Positions 22,523 through 33,099 of a stretch of DNA of 64,000 nt are shown piece by piece. Made by a program: the position numbers and the translations under genes. The notes below the pieces were generated by a model. The model was not told where the DNA came from and did not search any database. It saw only the letters and a list, made by a program, of their open reading frames with translations. The first letter of the stretch is position 1, and every line of letters starts with the position of its first letter. Origin of the DNA: Diplonema japonicum. Lineage: Eukaryota; Euglenozoa; Diplonemea; Diplonemida; Diplonemidae. The DNA is taken from assembly GCA_964019335.1 (NCBI GenBank), contig OZ025657.1, positions 1-64,000 on the forward strand, read 5' to 3'.

Positions 22523-25500
22523 CTAATCAAGCTTCTTGGGTGGGGGGGTGACGCTGGGAGCGGGTGTAGGTTCACTGGCTGAGGGCGCTTCTTGCTTCTT
22601 CTGTTATGAAAGTATAACACGAAAGTAGCATACCTTAGGAGGGACTGTCATAGGCGTTCCTGGAAGACGTACTTCGCCTAAAGCTCCAGCAAACGATCGC
22701 CACCCTTTTCCGATTGAATTTGACACCTGTGAGTGCGAGTGATAGGTGCGGCGGGCTGCATACCTGTGCTAAGGCTTCCTCAGCCGCTTTGGAGGCTTGA
22801 GAGGGCTGGGGTGTCTCAGCAGAAACGGGGCCCGTAGCGGGGGCTGGCGATTCTTCAGACCGCTCAGGAAGCTCTACCGGGGCATCGCCCTCGAGGGGGA
22901 GAGGTTTCAAGAGAACCATACCGGTCTATGATTTATGCATGCATACTTTTTTTCTTTTGATATACCTGGCTTCTCACGGACACCCAACCATCATACTCAT
23001 GCAATCTCCCTCGGCCACCGACTCTCTCAACTACGTGCACAATGGCTCCTTTGGGCAGAACTGTCACCTTAGCGCTTTGCATTGCTTTGCCTGCGCGGAC
23101 CTGTGCACCATCGGATACCACTATCATGCGTACGACTTCTGTAGAGGTCTCTGTTTTCTTCGAGGTGCCTCGGATCAACTCCTCGTTGATCTTCGTTCTC
23201 GTACCGAACTCTTGCTTCTGAAGTTCGCCTCGTTCACCCACCTCGGCCTCTATCTCGACTTGCCGGGTAAGCTCCTCAGATGACACGATTGCCCCGATGA
23301 GTCCCATTATCTCCACCCTGTCCCGTTCATCCGTCTCGTCGGTCAGCATTGTCTCCCATTGCAACTTCTGTGTCTTCTCGAAAATAGCGCGTATTTCGCT
23401 CTCCTCCTGCACAACAAGCTGCCTCTCCTGCTCTTCAGCTGCACTGCGTTCTTTCTGCTTACAAAGCGCATCTTGCTTCTCGATTTCAAAGAACTCAGCA
23501 AAAGGAGCAAAGCCATCAGCTTCTTCGTCCACGATAGGAACCCGGCTGCAACACTCTGCATCGAGTAGCTCAGCACTGTGGTTTGGTCCAGGTTTAAAAA
23601 AACATACATCAGCGCTATAATGTGTTCCATGCGGAGTTGTTCGGTTTGCATAGCCTGCGCTCTGGATGTCTCGGTCACTTTAATCAACTCATCCCACCCG
23701 GCTTCTTCTGCAGATACTTCTCTGTTTCTAGCATCTGTTTCATTGCTCTCAATATTCCGGAGGGCTTTTTTGTGCAGCTCTGCAAGCAGCTCTTTCTCGT
23801 GTGCCATTGCTGTGGCTAAATTGTTGAATAGTTCTAGCTGCGCCTCCTCGTATACTGTTGCCTCTTCTTCCGCCACACGTCTTCTTTCTTGCCCCTCTTC
23901 TGCGACCGTGTATTCCTGCGTACAAACAAGCTCGTGTAGCAAGAAAGCATCTTCTTCCTCACGAAGTACAACACTCCGAGCAACTTCCTCATCACTAATC
24001 GTCACCATCATTGTTTGTTTTATCATCGCAAGCTGCTGCCCGCTAGCGGCTTGCACCTGGACTGTCTTGCGCGTACTTCTCTCCTCTCTCAGGTATTTTG
24101 TCCTGTTTACAGATTCCCTTGCCTCAAGAAAACTCAGATCGCGCTGGCCATTCATGACTGAAATACCCGAGCAGTGCTCGACATCAATGTCATTTCTGGC
24201 TTTTGTTTCCCGTTTTCCCATGTCCTGAAGCCATATGCTGCTTACGTGCGACAGGATTACATCCATTTCTTGCGCCTCACAGTCCATAGTTCTCCTTCTC
24301 GACAGATATTCTAATACTTCCATCAGTTGCACGCCTTGCGAATCGTCAACGAAACACCTCTCGCCTACTTCGTCGTCTTCCACCTCCATCCTGCCTGTGG
24401 CTTCCTCTCTCGTGAGGCGCTCTCTGTCAGGACGAGTCATAACCAAGATGTAGTCGTACTCGTATGCCTCATGCAGTGTCACACGCGTAGTTTGTTCTTG
24501 CTTTGCAATGTCGTCTCTTTCCTGTGACTCCCCCACCTGCATCTGGTCCTTCTCCATGGTAACGACAAGTGCTTTCCAATCAGCTCGCTTTTCAATCCCG
24601 ATGAGCTCCAGAGCATATCTCCAATCGTCAACTACTATTGCACGCTGTGCCCTTTCGAGCTCCTGGACAGCCCTCATCTCCATACGGATCGCCTTCGTCA
24701 ATATTGTCATGTGCTCAGTATCCTCCTGCCTCCCCAAACCCCATCTATCCTCACCCTCCTCTCGCTCCATCCGTGTACGTAGCAACTCCTCTTGTTCCAC
24801 GGCACGAAGCAGGTTCAGGTTCACCTCTTGAAGAGATGGCTTGTGCTGTGGGGTACTCGGCTTTGATGCTTCTTCCCGCGCTTCAACTTTCTTCTTTTCC
24901 TTTCGGCTGTGCGAGTGTGAGAAGGTTTCTTTTGGTGACGGGTTACTGAATTCCCTTGGCACCCATGTGAAGGCTTTTTTAGAACCCATTGCCGCCTGTT
25001 TCCCTAGCCTGCCCCCAGACCACCAGTCCTTAATCTTGCTCTTCGCATGCGCCTTAGTAGCAGCACCATCTGTTTTTCTGTTGGCTTCGATGTCTTCTTG
25101 GTCGCCAGAGAGCCACTTATACACCATTTTCATATACGTGCCCTGTGAATGTGATGCTGGCGGAAAGTTATACCTCGTTGGCCGTCCCCAGGTGCTGCAA
25201 CACGAAGCTTGGTATGATCACAGCAAAGACACTCGCAAAGTATCCTCCAGAAACGAGCGTGTTTGGTGCCCAGAGGTTCAGGGCTAAAAATATCGCCACC
25301 ACGGTGAGAGGCAAAACGATCAGTGCAAATGGTTTCTGCGTTTGATTGCGTGATGCTTGCTGCATACCTCTTTGTGTCGTATAATGTTATCCTCTTCTTC
25401 CTCTTCACCCTCCTCGCTTCGTTTCTCCGGCTTCGGTGGTGTGACAACATCCTGCACCCTAATTGTTTTCTTGGCTTGCTTTGACTGTTCTTGTGCCCCC

Positions 25501-25886
25501 TCGGCACTTCTGCCGTTGTTCTCCTGTATGTCAGAGCTTTCAATGCTCTTCTTAACTTTTCCGCTGATTGAGCTCCTTTCAGTTGCTTGCCTTTCATCTG
25601 ACTCAGACGTTGCCATCTCGACAACCACTTTCTGCAGTCTAACCCCTTCTTCCGACACCGGCCTCACGTTTAAATCGGTCCGTACCTCCCTAGACCTCAC
25701 CATTGTGCCCGAATCCTCGGCACCTGAGTCCTTCACCACTGGGCTCCGCTTCACTGGCTCCTCTTCCCGTTTCACATATGTCACTTGCCTATCCACAGCC
25801 ACTCTTACATCTTCTCTTCCGTCAGAATCTTCGCAAATCACTTTAGATGCTAACACAATACAGATGAAAAGCAAGTGGCGCAACAT
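22523..25886 (-). CDS. Signal-peptide membrane protein with charged coiled region and SH3-like domain
   Basis: 1,052 residues from seven exons; all six introns keep the frame: 25336-25367 (32 nt), 25143-25173 (31, GTATAA), 23576-23607 (32), 22926-22965 (40, GTATAT), 22727-22763 (37) and 22601-22633 (33). It starts with a signal peptide (MLRHLLFICIVLASKVICE). An acidic/Lys-rich lumenal part follows, then two hydrophobic segments (LIVLPLTVVAIFLALNLW and FASVFAVIIPSFVLQHLG). A ~500-residue Glu/Arg-rich helical region comes next. An SH3-like module near residue ~905-945 includes VTVLPKGAIVHVVERVGGRGR then YDGWVSVRSQ. The C-terminus is Pro-rich. No family assigned. Topology suggests an ER or surface membrane protein with a long cytoplasmic coiled tail. 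Confidence 0.7.
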
Positions 25887-26034
25887 GTAGCATCAGTGTT
25901 CTGTTTGATGTAATCGCAAATGAAACAAAAAATAATCAGAGCGTTACCGGTTAGTACAGTCGTTAATAACAAAATAAAGCAAGGTGTGTCTCGTCCATGC
26001 AAAGGCTAGTAGATTCAGGAAAGGACTTCTTAAG

Positions 26035-27030
26035 CTATTTGAGAATGAGGGTGGTTGAAAGACCGTAGTGGTCACTTGGAAACAGATAAGTTTTCGGGTT
26101 GCGCAGAATATTGACACCTGCAGCGTCACCCAGAAGGGATATTGCGGCATACACTGCAGAAAAAGGGAGCTTTAGTGTCTTCAGAAACAAGGGGGATCCT
26201 TTCGGGGGAGCTCTGTCGGGGTTGTGCAGGGGGCGGTTGCCTATAATACTGATCGTAGAATCCGGCAAACTGCACCATTCAACATCATCCTTGACTAGGA
26301 TTCTATCCAACCTCATCCTCACGGACCGCAGCATGTCGAAGTGTGGCAGGAGCTCTTTCACCATCAGGTTTGTGACTGCGTCAAACGTGTAACCCTTGTC
26401 ACCAGGGTGAACTTGTGACCACACATCCTGCCACAGAGTGGGGATAGATGTGTTCTCCCTTTCGGAATGAAAGTTGAGGTCTCCAAACAACACAGAGCAC
26501 TGAACGTCTTCTTTGTCGATCTCGTTGCACAAATACTCAAGCTGGACCTTTCTCTTCTCTTTGTTCGGACCATATGCATTCAGGTGAGCAGCAACTAAAC
26601 CTACTTTTCTCCCGTTGATCGACACCGTACCTATGTCCGCCTTGCGGCGTAGTTTGGGCAGCTCGACACTCCGCACAGACTGGTAGCCCACCTTCGAAAG
26701 TAACACGTTTCCAAATGGAGCCACATCCTCTGCCCCAATCTTCGAGATGCAGTACCCATCTCGCACCCATGGCGAGTTAAGCAGCTTGTTTAGAAAGTAA
26801 GGCGTGACTTCGTTCAGTCCAATAAAAGTGGCCTGGCATTCCTCCAGTACCTGCAGCGTGCCAGCCTGCCTCTCATCGTGACACAGGAGGTTGTTACGAA
26901 ATCTCTTCTCAACGTCACAAAAAGAATCTGCCAATACGTTGAAGGTGACAATCTTCACATCTGCAAGAGCCACATCCTCACACGGAGTAGCAGGGGCCCA
27001 CGCGCCATGGTGCCATCTGAAGCCGGCCAT
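26035..27030 (-). CDS. Endonuclease/exonuclease/phosphatase family phosphoesterase (TDP2-like)
   Basis: 331 residues, no intron. It shows the four EEP motifs in order: KIVTFNVLAD near the N-terminus, GLNEVT (metal-binding Glu), LFGDLNFH (Asp and Asn) and FPSDHYGL (Asp-His pair), plus NVLLSK and AAHLNAYGP. Such enzymes use Mg2+ to hydrolyse phosphodiester bonds. TDP2 repairs topoisomerase-DNA adducts, while relatives cleave RNA, lipids or phosphoinositides, so the substrate is unknown. The start is ATG 27028-27030, four bases after a TGCACTGCAG acceptor. The stop of the upstream RTF1 gene is only 50 bases away. Confidence 0.8.
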   Translation of the reverse strand: MAGFRWHHGAWAPATPCEDVALADVKIVTFNVLADSFCDVEKRFRNNLLCHDERQAGTLQVLEECQATFIGLNEVTPYFLNKLLNSPWVRDGYCISKIGAEDVAPFGNVLLSKVGYQSVRSVELPKLRRKADIGTVSINGRKVGLVAAHLNAYGPNKEKRKVQLEYLCNEIDKEDVQCSVLFGDLNFHSERENTSIPTLWQDVWSQVHPGDKGYTFDAVTNLMVKELLPHFDMLRSVRMRLDRILVKDDVEWCSLPDSTISIIGNRPLHNPDRAPPKGSPLFLKTLKLPFSAVYAAISLLGDAAGVNILRNPKTYLFPSDHYGLSTTLILK

Positions 27031-27033
27031 ATT

Positions 27034-27080
27034 GCTGCAGTGCATGAAGAACAGAAAGGGTAAATATAATACACAGTACA
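27034..27080 (-). promoter_or_regulatory. Spliced-leader acceptor region before EEP gene
   Basis: The minus strand reads TACCCTTTCTGTTCTTCATGCACTGCAG split over this gap (written in two parts: TACCCTTTCTGTTC, TTCATGCACTGCAG), then CAAT and ATG. The pyrimidine tract plus CAG fills the intergenic space after the RTF1 stop. Confidence 0.65.
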
Positions 27081-28033
27081 TCACTCACTATTTCTGTACT
27101 TTTCTAAGATTTGTTTTCGCTTCGTCTGTGTGGCTATTGTTATTGTATGAAGTAGCATACCGCCAAAAGCAGCTGCAGATCGCGCTCGCCTTGCAGCTGT
27201 TTCTGCAGTTGCAGAACTAATTTAGACTGCTCCGAGATTACGGAGCTCATTTCGTTGATCTTTGTTTTGAACTGCTCCTGTGACTCCTCTTCGTTCGTTA
27301 GGTTTGTATCTAAAATCTCAGTCTCCGCCCTTTTCTTCTCTACCTCCCTCTCCAGTCTATCTAAGTCTTTTTGCAGCTCACTGTGGTCAGGGGTTAACAA
27401 ACTTAGTTCCTGTACATACTCCATCTGCCTATCTTGCATGCTGCACTTTTCATTCAGGCTCGCGATCTTCTTGCTCAGCTGTTCGTTCTCTGCTGTGTAC
27501 GACACCTTTTTCCTTTTCGCAGGCACCCTGCGCTCTTTCTCCTCCTCCGCCCTCCGCTTTTTCATCTCCGGTTTCTATTGAAAAGTGTGTAAGGGTAAGT
27601 AAGTCATAAGAATACCTGCTTTCTTTCCAGGAATTCTCTCATGCAGCTCACTTTTTCGTTGATGTCGTGCTGACTTGGCAAAGCTAATCCTATAACAATT
27701 GGGTGTCATTTCTTGCATACCATTGCTCTCTTGAGTCTGTTTGTATTGCTGGAATTCATCTTCAGTAAACGGCCCGTTCGAAACGAACTCTAAAGAGTAC
27801 TGCCGAACAGAAGGGCCGTACGCCAGCTCCATTTGAGGCTTTTGAAGGTCGTCGCCCAGTCTGATGGCACGCATCGCTCTGTACTGCTTAGCCGACGACT
27901 GATCGCGCACTACCACCCGACAAAACAGGTTGGGGATCACAGGAGCGAAGTCTTCATCATGCATCCATTTCAACACGGTGTCCCTGCTCAGACGTACAAG
28001 GTTGAACTGCCTTAATGAGATCTCATCGTCCAT
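27081..28033 (-). CDS. RTF1: RTF1-like transcription elongation factor (Plus3 domain)
   Basis: 281 residues from four exons (introns 27690-27720, 31 nt; 27575-27615, 41 nt, GTATTC; 27126-27160, 35 nt). Residues ~5-105 form a Plus3 domain: FNLVRLSRDTVLKWMHDEDF, CRVVVRD, and the hallmark LEFVSNGPFTEDEF. Splicing then gives LALPSQHDINEKVSCM, matching the LPTLDxINxK segment that follows Plus3 in RTF1, and finally a coiled coil. RTF1 is part of or associates with the PAF1 complex and binds SPT5 during RNA polymerase II elongation. The N-terminal half of animal/yeast RTF1, including the histone-modification domain, is absent. The start is ATG 28031-28033, just after an A/C-rich CACAGCACAG acceptor preceded by a T-run. 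Confidence 0.88.
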
Positions 28034-28090
28034 CTTCACCTGTGCTGTGTGGGGGCATGGGAAAAAAAAAATAGTAGAAGTGACTCGGAT

Positions 28091-28994
28091 CTAAATGTTT
28101 CGGATGTCATCTTTATGACTTTGTATTTTCTCCTCTTGTTTAGTTTCGTCTTTTTTCTGTTCCCTCTGCACCGACTCCTTAAGCTCCCGCAAGCTGGCCT
28201 CACCATCACGTGTGTACTCCCGTTCATACAGATTCTCGTATTGCATCCGGTTGTAATCGATAAACTCACTCAGAGACCACGTGTACTTCTTTTTAGTCAC
28301 GGGCACACCTTCTAAAAACATCTTGGCAGGGTCAGATTCAGGAGAGCCGCCCGCTCGTGCATGCATCTCAGACCTTCGAAGCAGGGTGATTCCAGACTGT
28401 GACGTGTGTAGTGAGTGCAATCGCAGGAGCTTCATCATGCGCCTGCCACTTGTGTAACACGCTGCTCCTGTGACCAGCAGGTACAGAGCTCCCCCCATCA
28501 CGTACTCGGGAATGAAGCCAGGCTTTAAGCAAGAGCAACCAGCCAGGGATCCCTCTCGTGCTAAGAAGTAGACATCAACCTCACTTCCGATCTAAGTGTC
28601 GTTGTTAGGTGGCATTTTCATACTGTTGTGAATTTCTTGAATTCACTTCTGAAGGGGTTCAAAAACTCCCCAACATTCTGCAGCAGTGCTCCTGCGTAAG
28701 CTTAGAATGAACTAGCGGCATACCTTGGAATATTTTGTTCCCCACAAAAATCTTGTTCCCTACCACGAACTCATACTCCACAATGTAGTGCGACATAGTC
28801 GTATACTTCACATCCTTAATGATCCCTTTTTGCCGTCTGTTCAATCTTGTCGAGTACATCATATCTCTTATCATCATTCGATACTCAGACAGTCCAATCA
28901 TGCACGCATTCCCAAATATAAAAACTAGCCCTGCCCAAGGCAACGAGTGCCCCTGACCAATCCGTGGACCTCCCCAAAACGAGTTGTGCTTCAT
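28091..28994 (-). CDS. DUF3592-like two-helix membrane protein
   Basis: 279 residues from three exons (introns 28692-28723 and 28592-28623, both 32 nt; the second begins GTATGA, so unspliced reading stops there). Residues ~15-35 and ~150-170 are hydrophobic helices (WAGLVFIFGNACMIGL and GGALYLLVTGAACY). Between them is a beta-rich segment: HYIVEYEFVVGNKIFVGNK, then IGSEVDVYFLAREGSLAGC. This resembles DUF3592, where a VxYxYxV...G..Y.G... pattern is followed by G..V.V.Y.P..P..S.L between two helices. The C-terminal tail is charged, with a coiled coil. Function is unknown even for the family. It lies 57 bases from RTF1 and was assembled here by hand from frames that look unrelated without splicing. 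Confidence 0.72.
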
Positions 28995-29253
28995 TTCCAC
29001 CCCTTTCCTTCCTTACCTAAATAGTTGAAACACTTCAAACGCGGACATGAATACAAGAACTACTCGAAGATAAGTGGAGGGAGAGTGTTACGGGACAGGA
29101 ACAACAACGAAGGATACACAATATCCTATAGAGGGAGAAAAAAAGAGACGAACAATCTAATTTTAGCAGGGGTGGGGAACAGGTGTGCAGTTGCAACTCA
29201 TACAAAGGGAAAGAGCAAGCTCAATGGGGAACAATAACAATATCTAATACAAC

Positions 29254-32200
29254 CTACCTCCCAGAACGGGGGTGCGAGGCGCGCTCTCTTGAGGCAGCTA
29301 CCTCAGCACTCAGACGTGCAATACGCCTCTCTAACGAAGCGCCTGTATCCTCGCGGACTGCAGATGGGGCTTTACTGGGCACCAGTGCAGGCGAGATGCC
29401 ACGCGACCCAATACTTGCATTCGCACCACTTGCGATGTAATCCCTGGTGCCGGTTGTGACTTGACCCATAGGGGCTGGGGGTCTCCCGACAGCAGGCCTA
29501 CCAACTCTGATCTCGTCCCTCTTGGGTTCCGGAGCAATCTCGCGACCTGCAACATGTAACATGTGTTGTATTTATGACTTACCTGCTTCTCTATTCCTTG
29601 CATGCTCGATGGCTGACTGTGGCAAATAGAAGGATGATCTACCATCCACGGACTGCCTCTCTTGTCCGGAGGTGGGGTGCATGGCAGGAGTGTCCCTGGA
29701 GTGTACTTCTCTCTCCGCAGGGCGGGCTTCAGAGAGGGTATGAGACGGCGCAGGGCGGGCTTCTACAGCAGCTACCGGCGCTGCAGCGGGCTTCTGCCGA
29801 GACTGTGATGGATTAAATACTATGCCAGTACGCATACTAGATCTTTGCTGAGCATCTTCAGTCTGATTTGCTCCACTGCACTCATCGGGCTGTTGGGGCG
29901 GACCTGCGGTCTTCCAACAGCAACAAGAGAAGCAGACATGGGCTGCCTCTGCGTCTCATTGATTTTGGGGGGCTCGTGGACGACAGGTGGCTCTATCGCC
30001 CTTGACGGCCTCATAGGGCTGAGGTGAGCCCCTTCCTGCTGCTCTGAGCCACGCAGACGCCTTTCAAGCTCACGGATCCTCATCTCTTTCTGCTTGACAT
30101 CTTCATCACTTCTGTCGAGCTTTGTTTGCAGGTCATCCTGTGAGGAAAAGGTTATGGTACAGTGTTTCTTTGATTTAAGGCTATTTGTCGCCAGTTGCAG
30201 ATCTTCCTTGGTCATAACTGGGACCCCGTCAATGCCCAGCAGCTTCAGCCCAGACTTCACCCCTGATTTTAGGTTGTTTCAAATATTCTCAAAAATGGCC
30301 GACCTGCTCTCTTAGCCGCTCCGAAGTCGGAGACAGACTTGACGTATATTTCACCGTTTTCGCTGCCTTCCCAAATTAGCCCCACAACATCTTTCTCATC
30401 CAGGAGGGTCAAGGAATAGGAAACCGGGCCTGAACCGCCCTGAAAAAGCTGTCCAAACACAAAAAGGACATACCGAGGCGGCTTGCTTCGGCGGCGGCAG
30501 TTCCGTCTGTGATGGCTGTGAGCCCATCCTCTCCTGAGAGGGCTGGTAGGATGTCATAGCGTTGTTCGGATCTTGTGACTTGAAAGGCAACGGCGATGCT
30601 AGGGAGTTGCCCTCTGTCAGTGACCTGTGCACGGACTGCATGTCTGTTGAGTGGGCGAGGGGCTGAGAAGTTATCATCTGTGCGGGAGACGGCTCGATGG
30701 CCTTGGGCGAGGCAGGTCGCCACTGTTCATCAAAGCTGCGAAGGTCGTGGTAGTGCTTAGCTTCCTTCTCTTCTAAAGCCAAGCGCTGCATCACAAGCTT
30801 AATCTCCAGCTCCAGGATTGGTGCTTCCTCTTCGTCAAGGCTCCTGCGCTTCTTCATAGCCTCGTTTGCTTCTTCGCGGAGGGCCATCATTTTGCGATCG
30901 CATTCACTCAGCTCACCATTTGCAGCTTCCAGGTCGAGCTTTGCCTGCTGTAATGCTGTCTTGTCACGTGCAACCTTCGCATCTGCATCATCCCGAGCCT
31001 TCTCGCGAGTCGAAGCGTCCTTCTTTGCATTGTTGAGCTGTACCTGGCTCTCGATCCTGCGCTGTTCCTTCGCCTTTTTCACACCGTCTAAAGTGTCTTC
31101 AGCTTCTTTGACAGTATCCTCTGCACTCTGCACAGAGCGCTGGGTAAGCTCCTTGTCATAAAGAGCCGCTTCACGCATGCTCTCGGAGTCACGGAGCTCT
31201 TGAGTGTTCCTTTCAACTATCTCACGTTGTTTAGCGACTTCCGTGTGTTGCTCCTGCGATTGGTACTAAACATGAGCTTTCATACCTGTAGAAGCTTCTC
31301 GAGCTCTCGCAGCCTATCTTCCGCGCGCTTGATGTCCTGCTGAGACATCACCAACCTGTTTTTTTGGCGATCGACTTCCCTTTCCGTTTTGACGAGGTCG
31401 CTGTTTGAGTTGCGCTCACGCTGCTTCTGTCTTTCTAACTCAGTTTGCCTCTCCCGAAGTGCAGCTTCGGCGTGAGTGACCTGCCATGTTATTATGATTT
31501 CAGATATGCATACCAGTGCTGTCTGCAACCTCTGCGAACTGTGATGCGAGGCAGTTGCAAGATCCATCAGCCAGGACTCTGGTGCGATGTGTCCCTCGGA
31601 TGACATGTTCATGACACACGTGCCCGGCAGCGACTGGTCAATGTCCTGGTAGCCCACCTTGAATGTAGAGAACGGGGGTACAAGCATCTCAGACTCCTTA
31701 GGGTACTTACTGATCTGCTGAAGAGAAACACCGTGCTTTACGCCTGCCAAGAGAAACAAGATGGATCCTCCGCTGGTCTTTGTGGCGTTGGCTGCGTCGC
31801 CTCTGATGTATGACTCTGAGACTGAACGGTCAAAAGCACAGCTCGAAGCAGACGGCCAGCAGAGGCTGTCATTCGGAAGCATGCCCCTGTGGGCCTCGAA
31901 CACCTCAGCAGGAAGCCCCGCCAGTCCCCTTGCAAGTTCGGCACCTGACTCACTGTGCTGTGGATCAACTTGCGTGCAAACGGAAAGAAGGAGACCTATG
32001 TATTTGATCCACTTGCTACACGTAGCCCATGCCTCCTTACCATCTTTCTCTTCTGCTTTTGCAGGGTCGGCAGCAGTCCTCATTGCCCAGTTAATAGCAC
32101 TAAAGATTGCCCCATTGCGCTCTTTTGAGTACTGCTGTGTGTACTGCTCCCAAGGGGCTTTGTCTTCCTCGTCGTACACAGGGACGTTCTCGTAGGTGAC

Positions 32201-33013
32201 GAGGGCGTCGATGTCAGGCCCTGCCATCGTGTACATGGTCATGACAAGCAACTCAGCCCTGTTCTTGTTGGGGTATGCTTCACTCTTCGTCTGGTGCAAG
32301 TGCCGCGCCGCCTCGGCGACAACAGCAAGCTTGGAGTGCACGCTGTCGGGCACTTTGAGATTCTCGATCAGCTCGTCGACGACATCGCCCTCTTTCCTGC
32401 GCCACTCTTTCGCAAGCTTTTCTCCGAAAGCCCTTATGTTGTCCTCGGACAAAGTAGAATAGAACTGCTCCTTCTTCTCAGCACATACACCCTTTGCCTG
32501 TTTGTCCAATGCTGAAGCAACCTGGTCGGCCTGCCTCGACGACACTTGATCCACACGCTCCGCGTCATCTTTTGCTCTAGCGTTGGCCTCGCGTTGTCTT
32601 TCTTCTTCAAGACGCTTAGTCTCTTCAACCAACTCGTTTTCACTGTCTCTCAAACGCTGGCTAGCATTTTCAAGCTGCGAAACCATCGCATCTCTTTTAG
32701 TCATAACAGATTCTGCCTGCTGTCCAGCCTGATGGATAGCTTCCTCCTGGATGTCCCTTAAGCGCCTGTCCTTAAGCCTGTGGTACAGGCACTCCACAAA
32801 TTTCGGGTAAACATCGCTTAGCTGCCTGAATTCGTGGCTTGAAAGTCTTCCATCATTGTTTCTATCACCTCGTTCGAAGAGGTGCCTAACCGTTTCCTGT
32901 GAGAAATCTATACAAAGGGCACGGATTCCTTCCTCGAAGTCTGTGAACGTAGGTGCCTCCATTCCCCTGCTAAAGGAGGCATACACGACGCGGGACATGT
33001 CATCACGACTCAT
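29254..33013 (-). CDS. EF-hand / ADP-ribosyltransferase-like / coiled-coil / PDZ protein
   Basis: 1,182 residues from seven exons (introns 31481-31513, 31254-31285, 30440-30473, 30263-30303 with GTCGGC, 29803-29837, 29547-29582 with GTAAGT; 32-41 nt). Residues 50-61 are a canonical EF-hand loop (DRNNDGRLSSHE). A coiled coil follows to ~200. Residues ~250-455 resemble arginine-type mono-ADP-ribosyltransferases: LARGLAGLP (candidate Arg 362), WPSASS at 386-391 (serine motif) and YPKESEMLVPP (candidate E-x-E, 440-442) before STFKV. A second long coiled coil precedes a PDZ-like domain (SYSLTLLDEKDVVGLIW, then RAGVKSGLKLLGIDGVPV), completed only by splicing. The last ~220 residues are Pro/Ala/Arg-rich. 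Calcium-regulated protein modification on a scaffold is inference. The serine motif lacks the usual second Thr/Ser, so activity is uncertain. Confidence 0.75.
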
Positions 33014-33099
33014 TTTTGTTTATGTGGCTATAGTGCATGGGGCATGAGTCAGAAGTTACAGGTAATTTAAATCACACGTAACTAACAGAAGTTAGTATT

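Noticed and set aside
29025-29237. Plus-strand small frame in the gap between the ART-like and DUF3592-like genes
   Set aside because: It runs against the direction of every other gene, has no acceptor and no domain.
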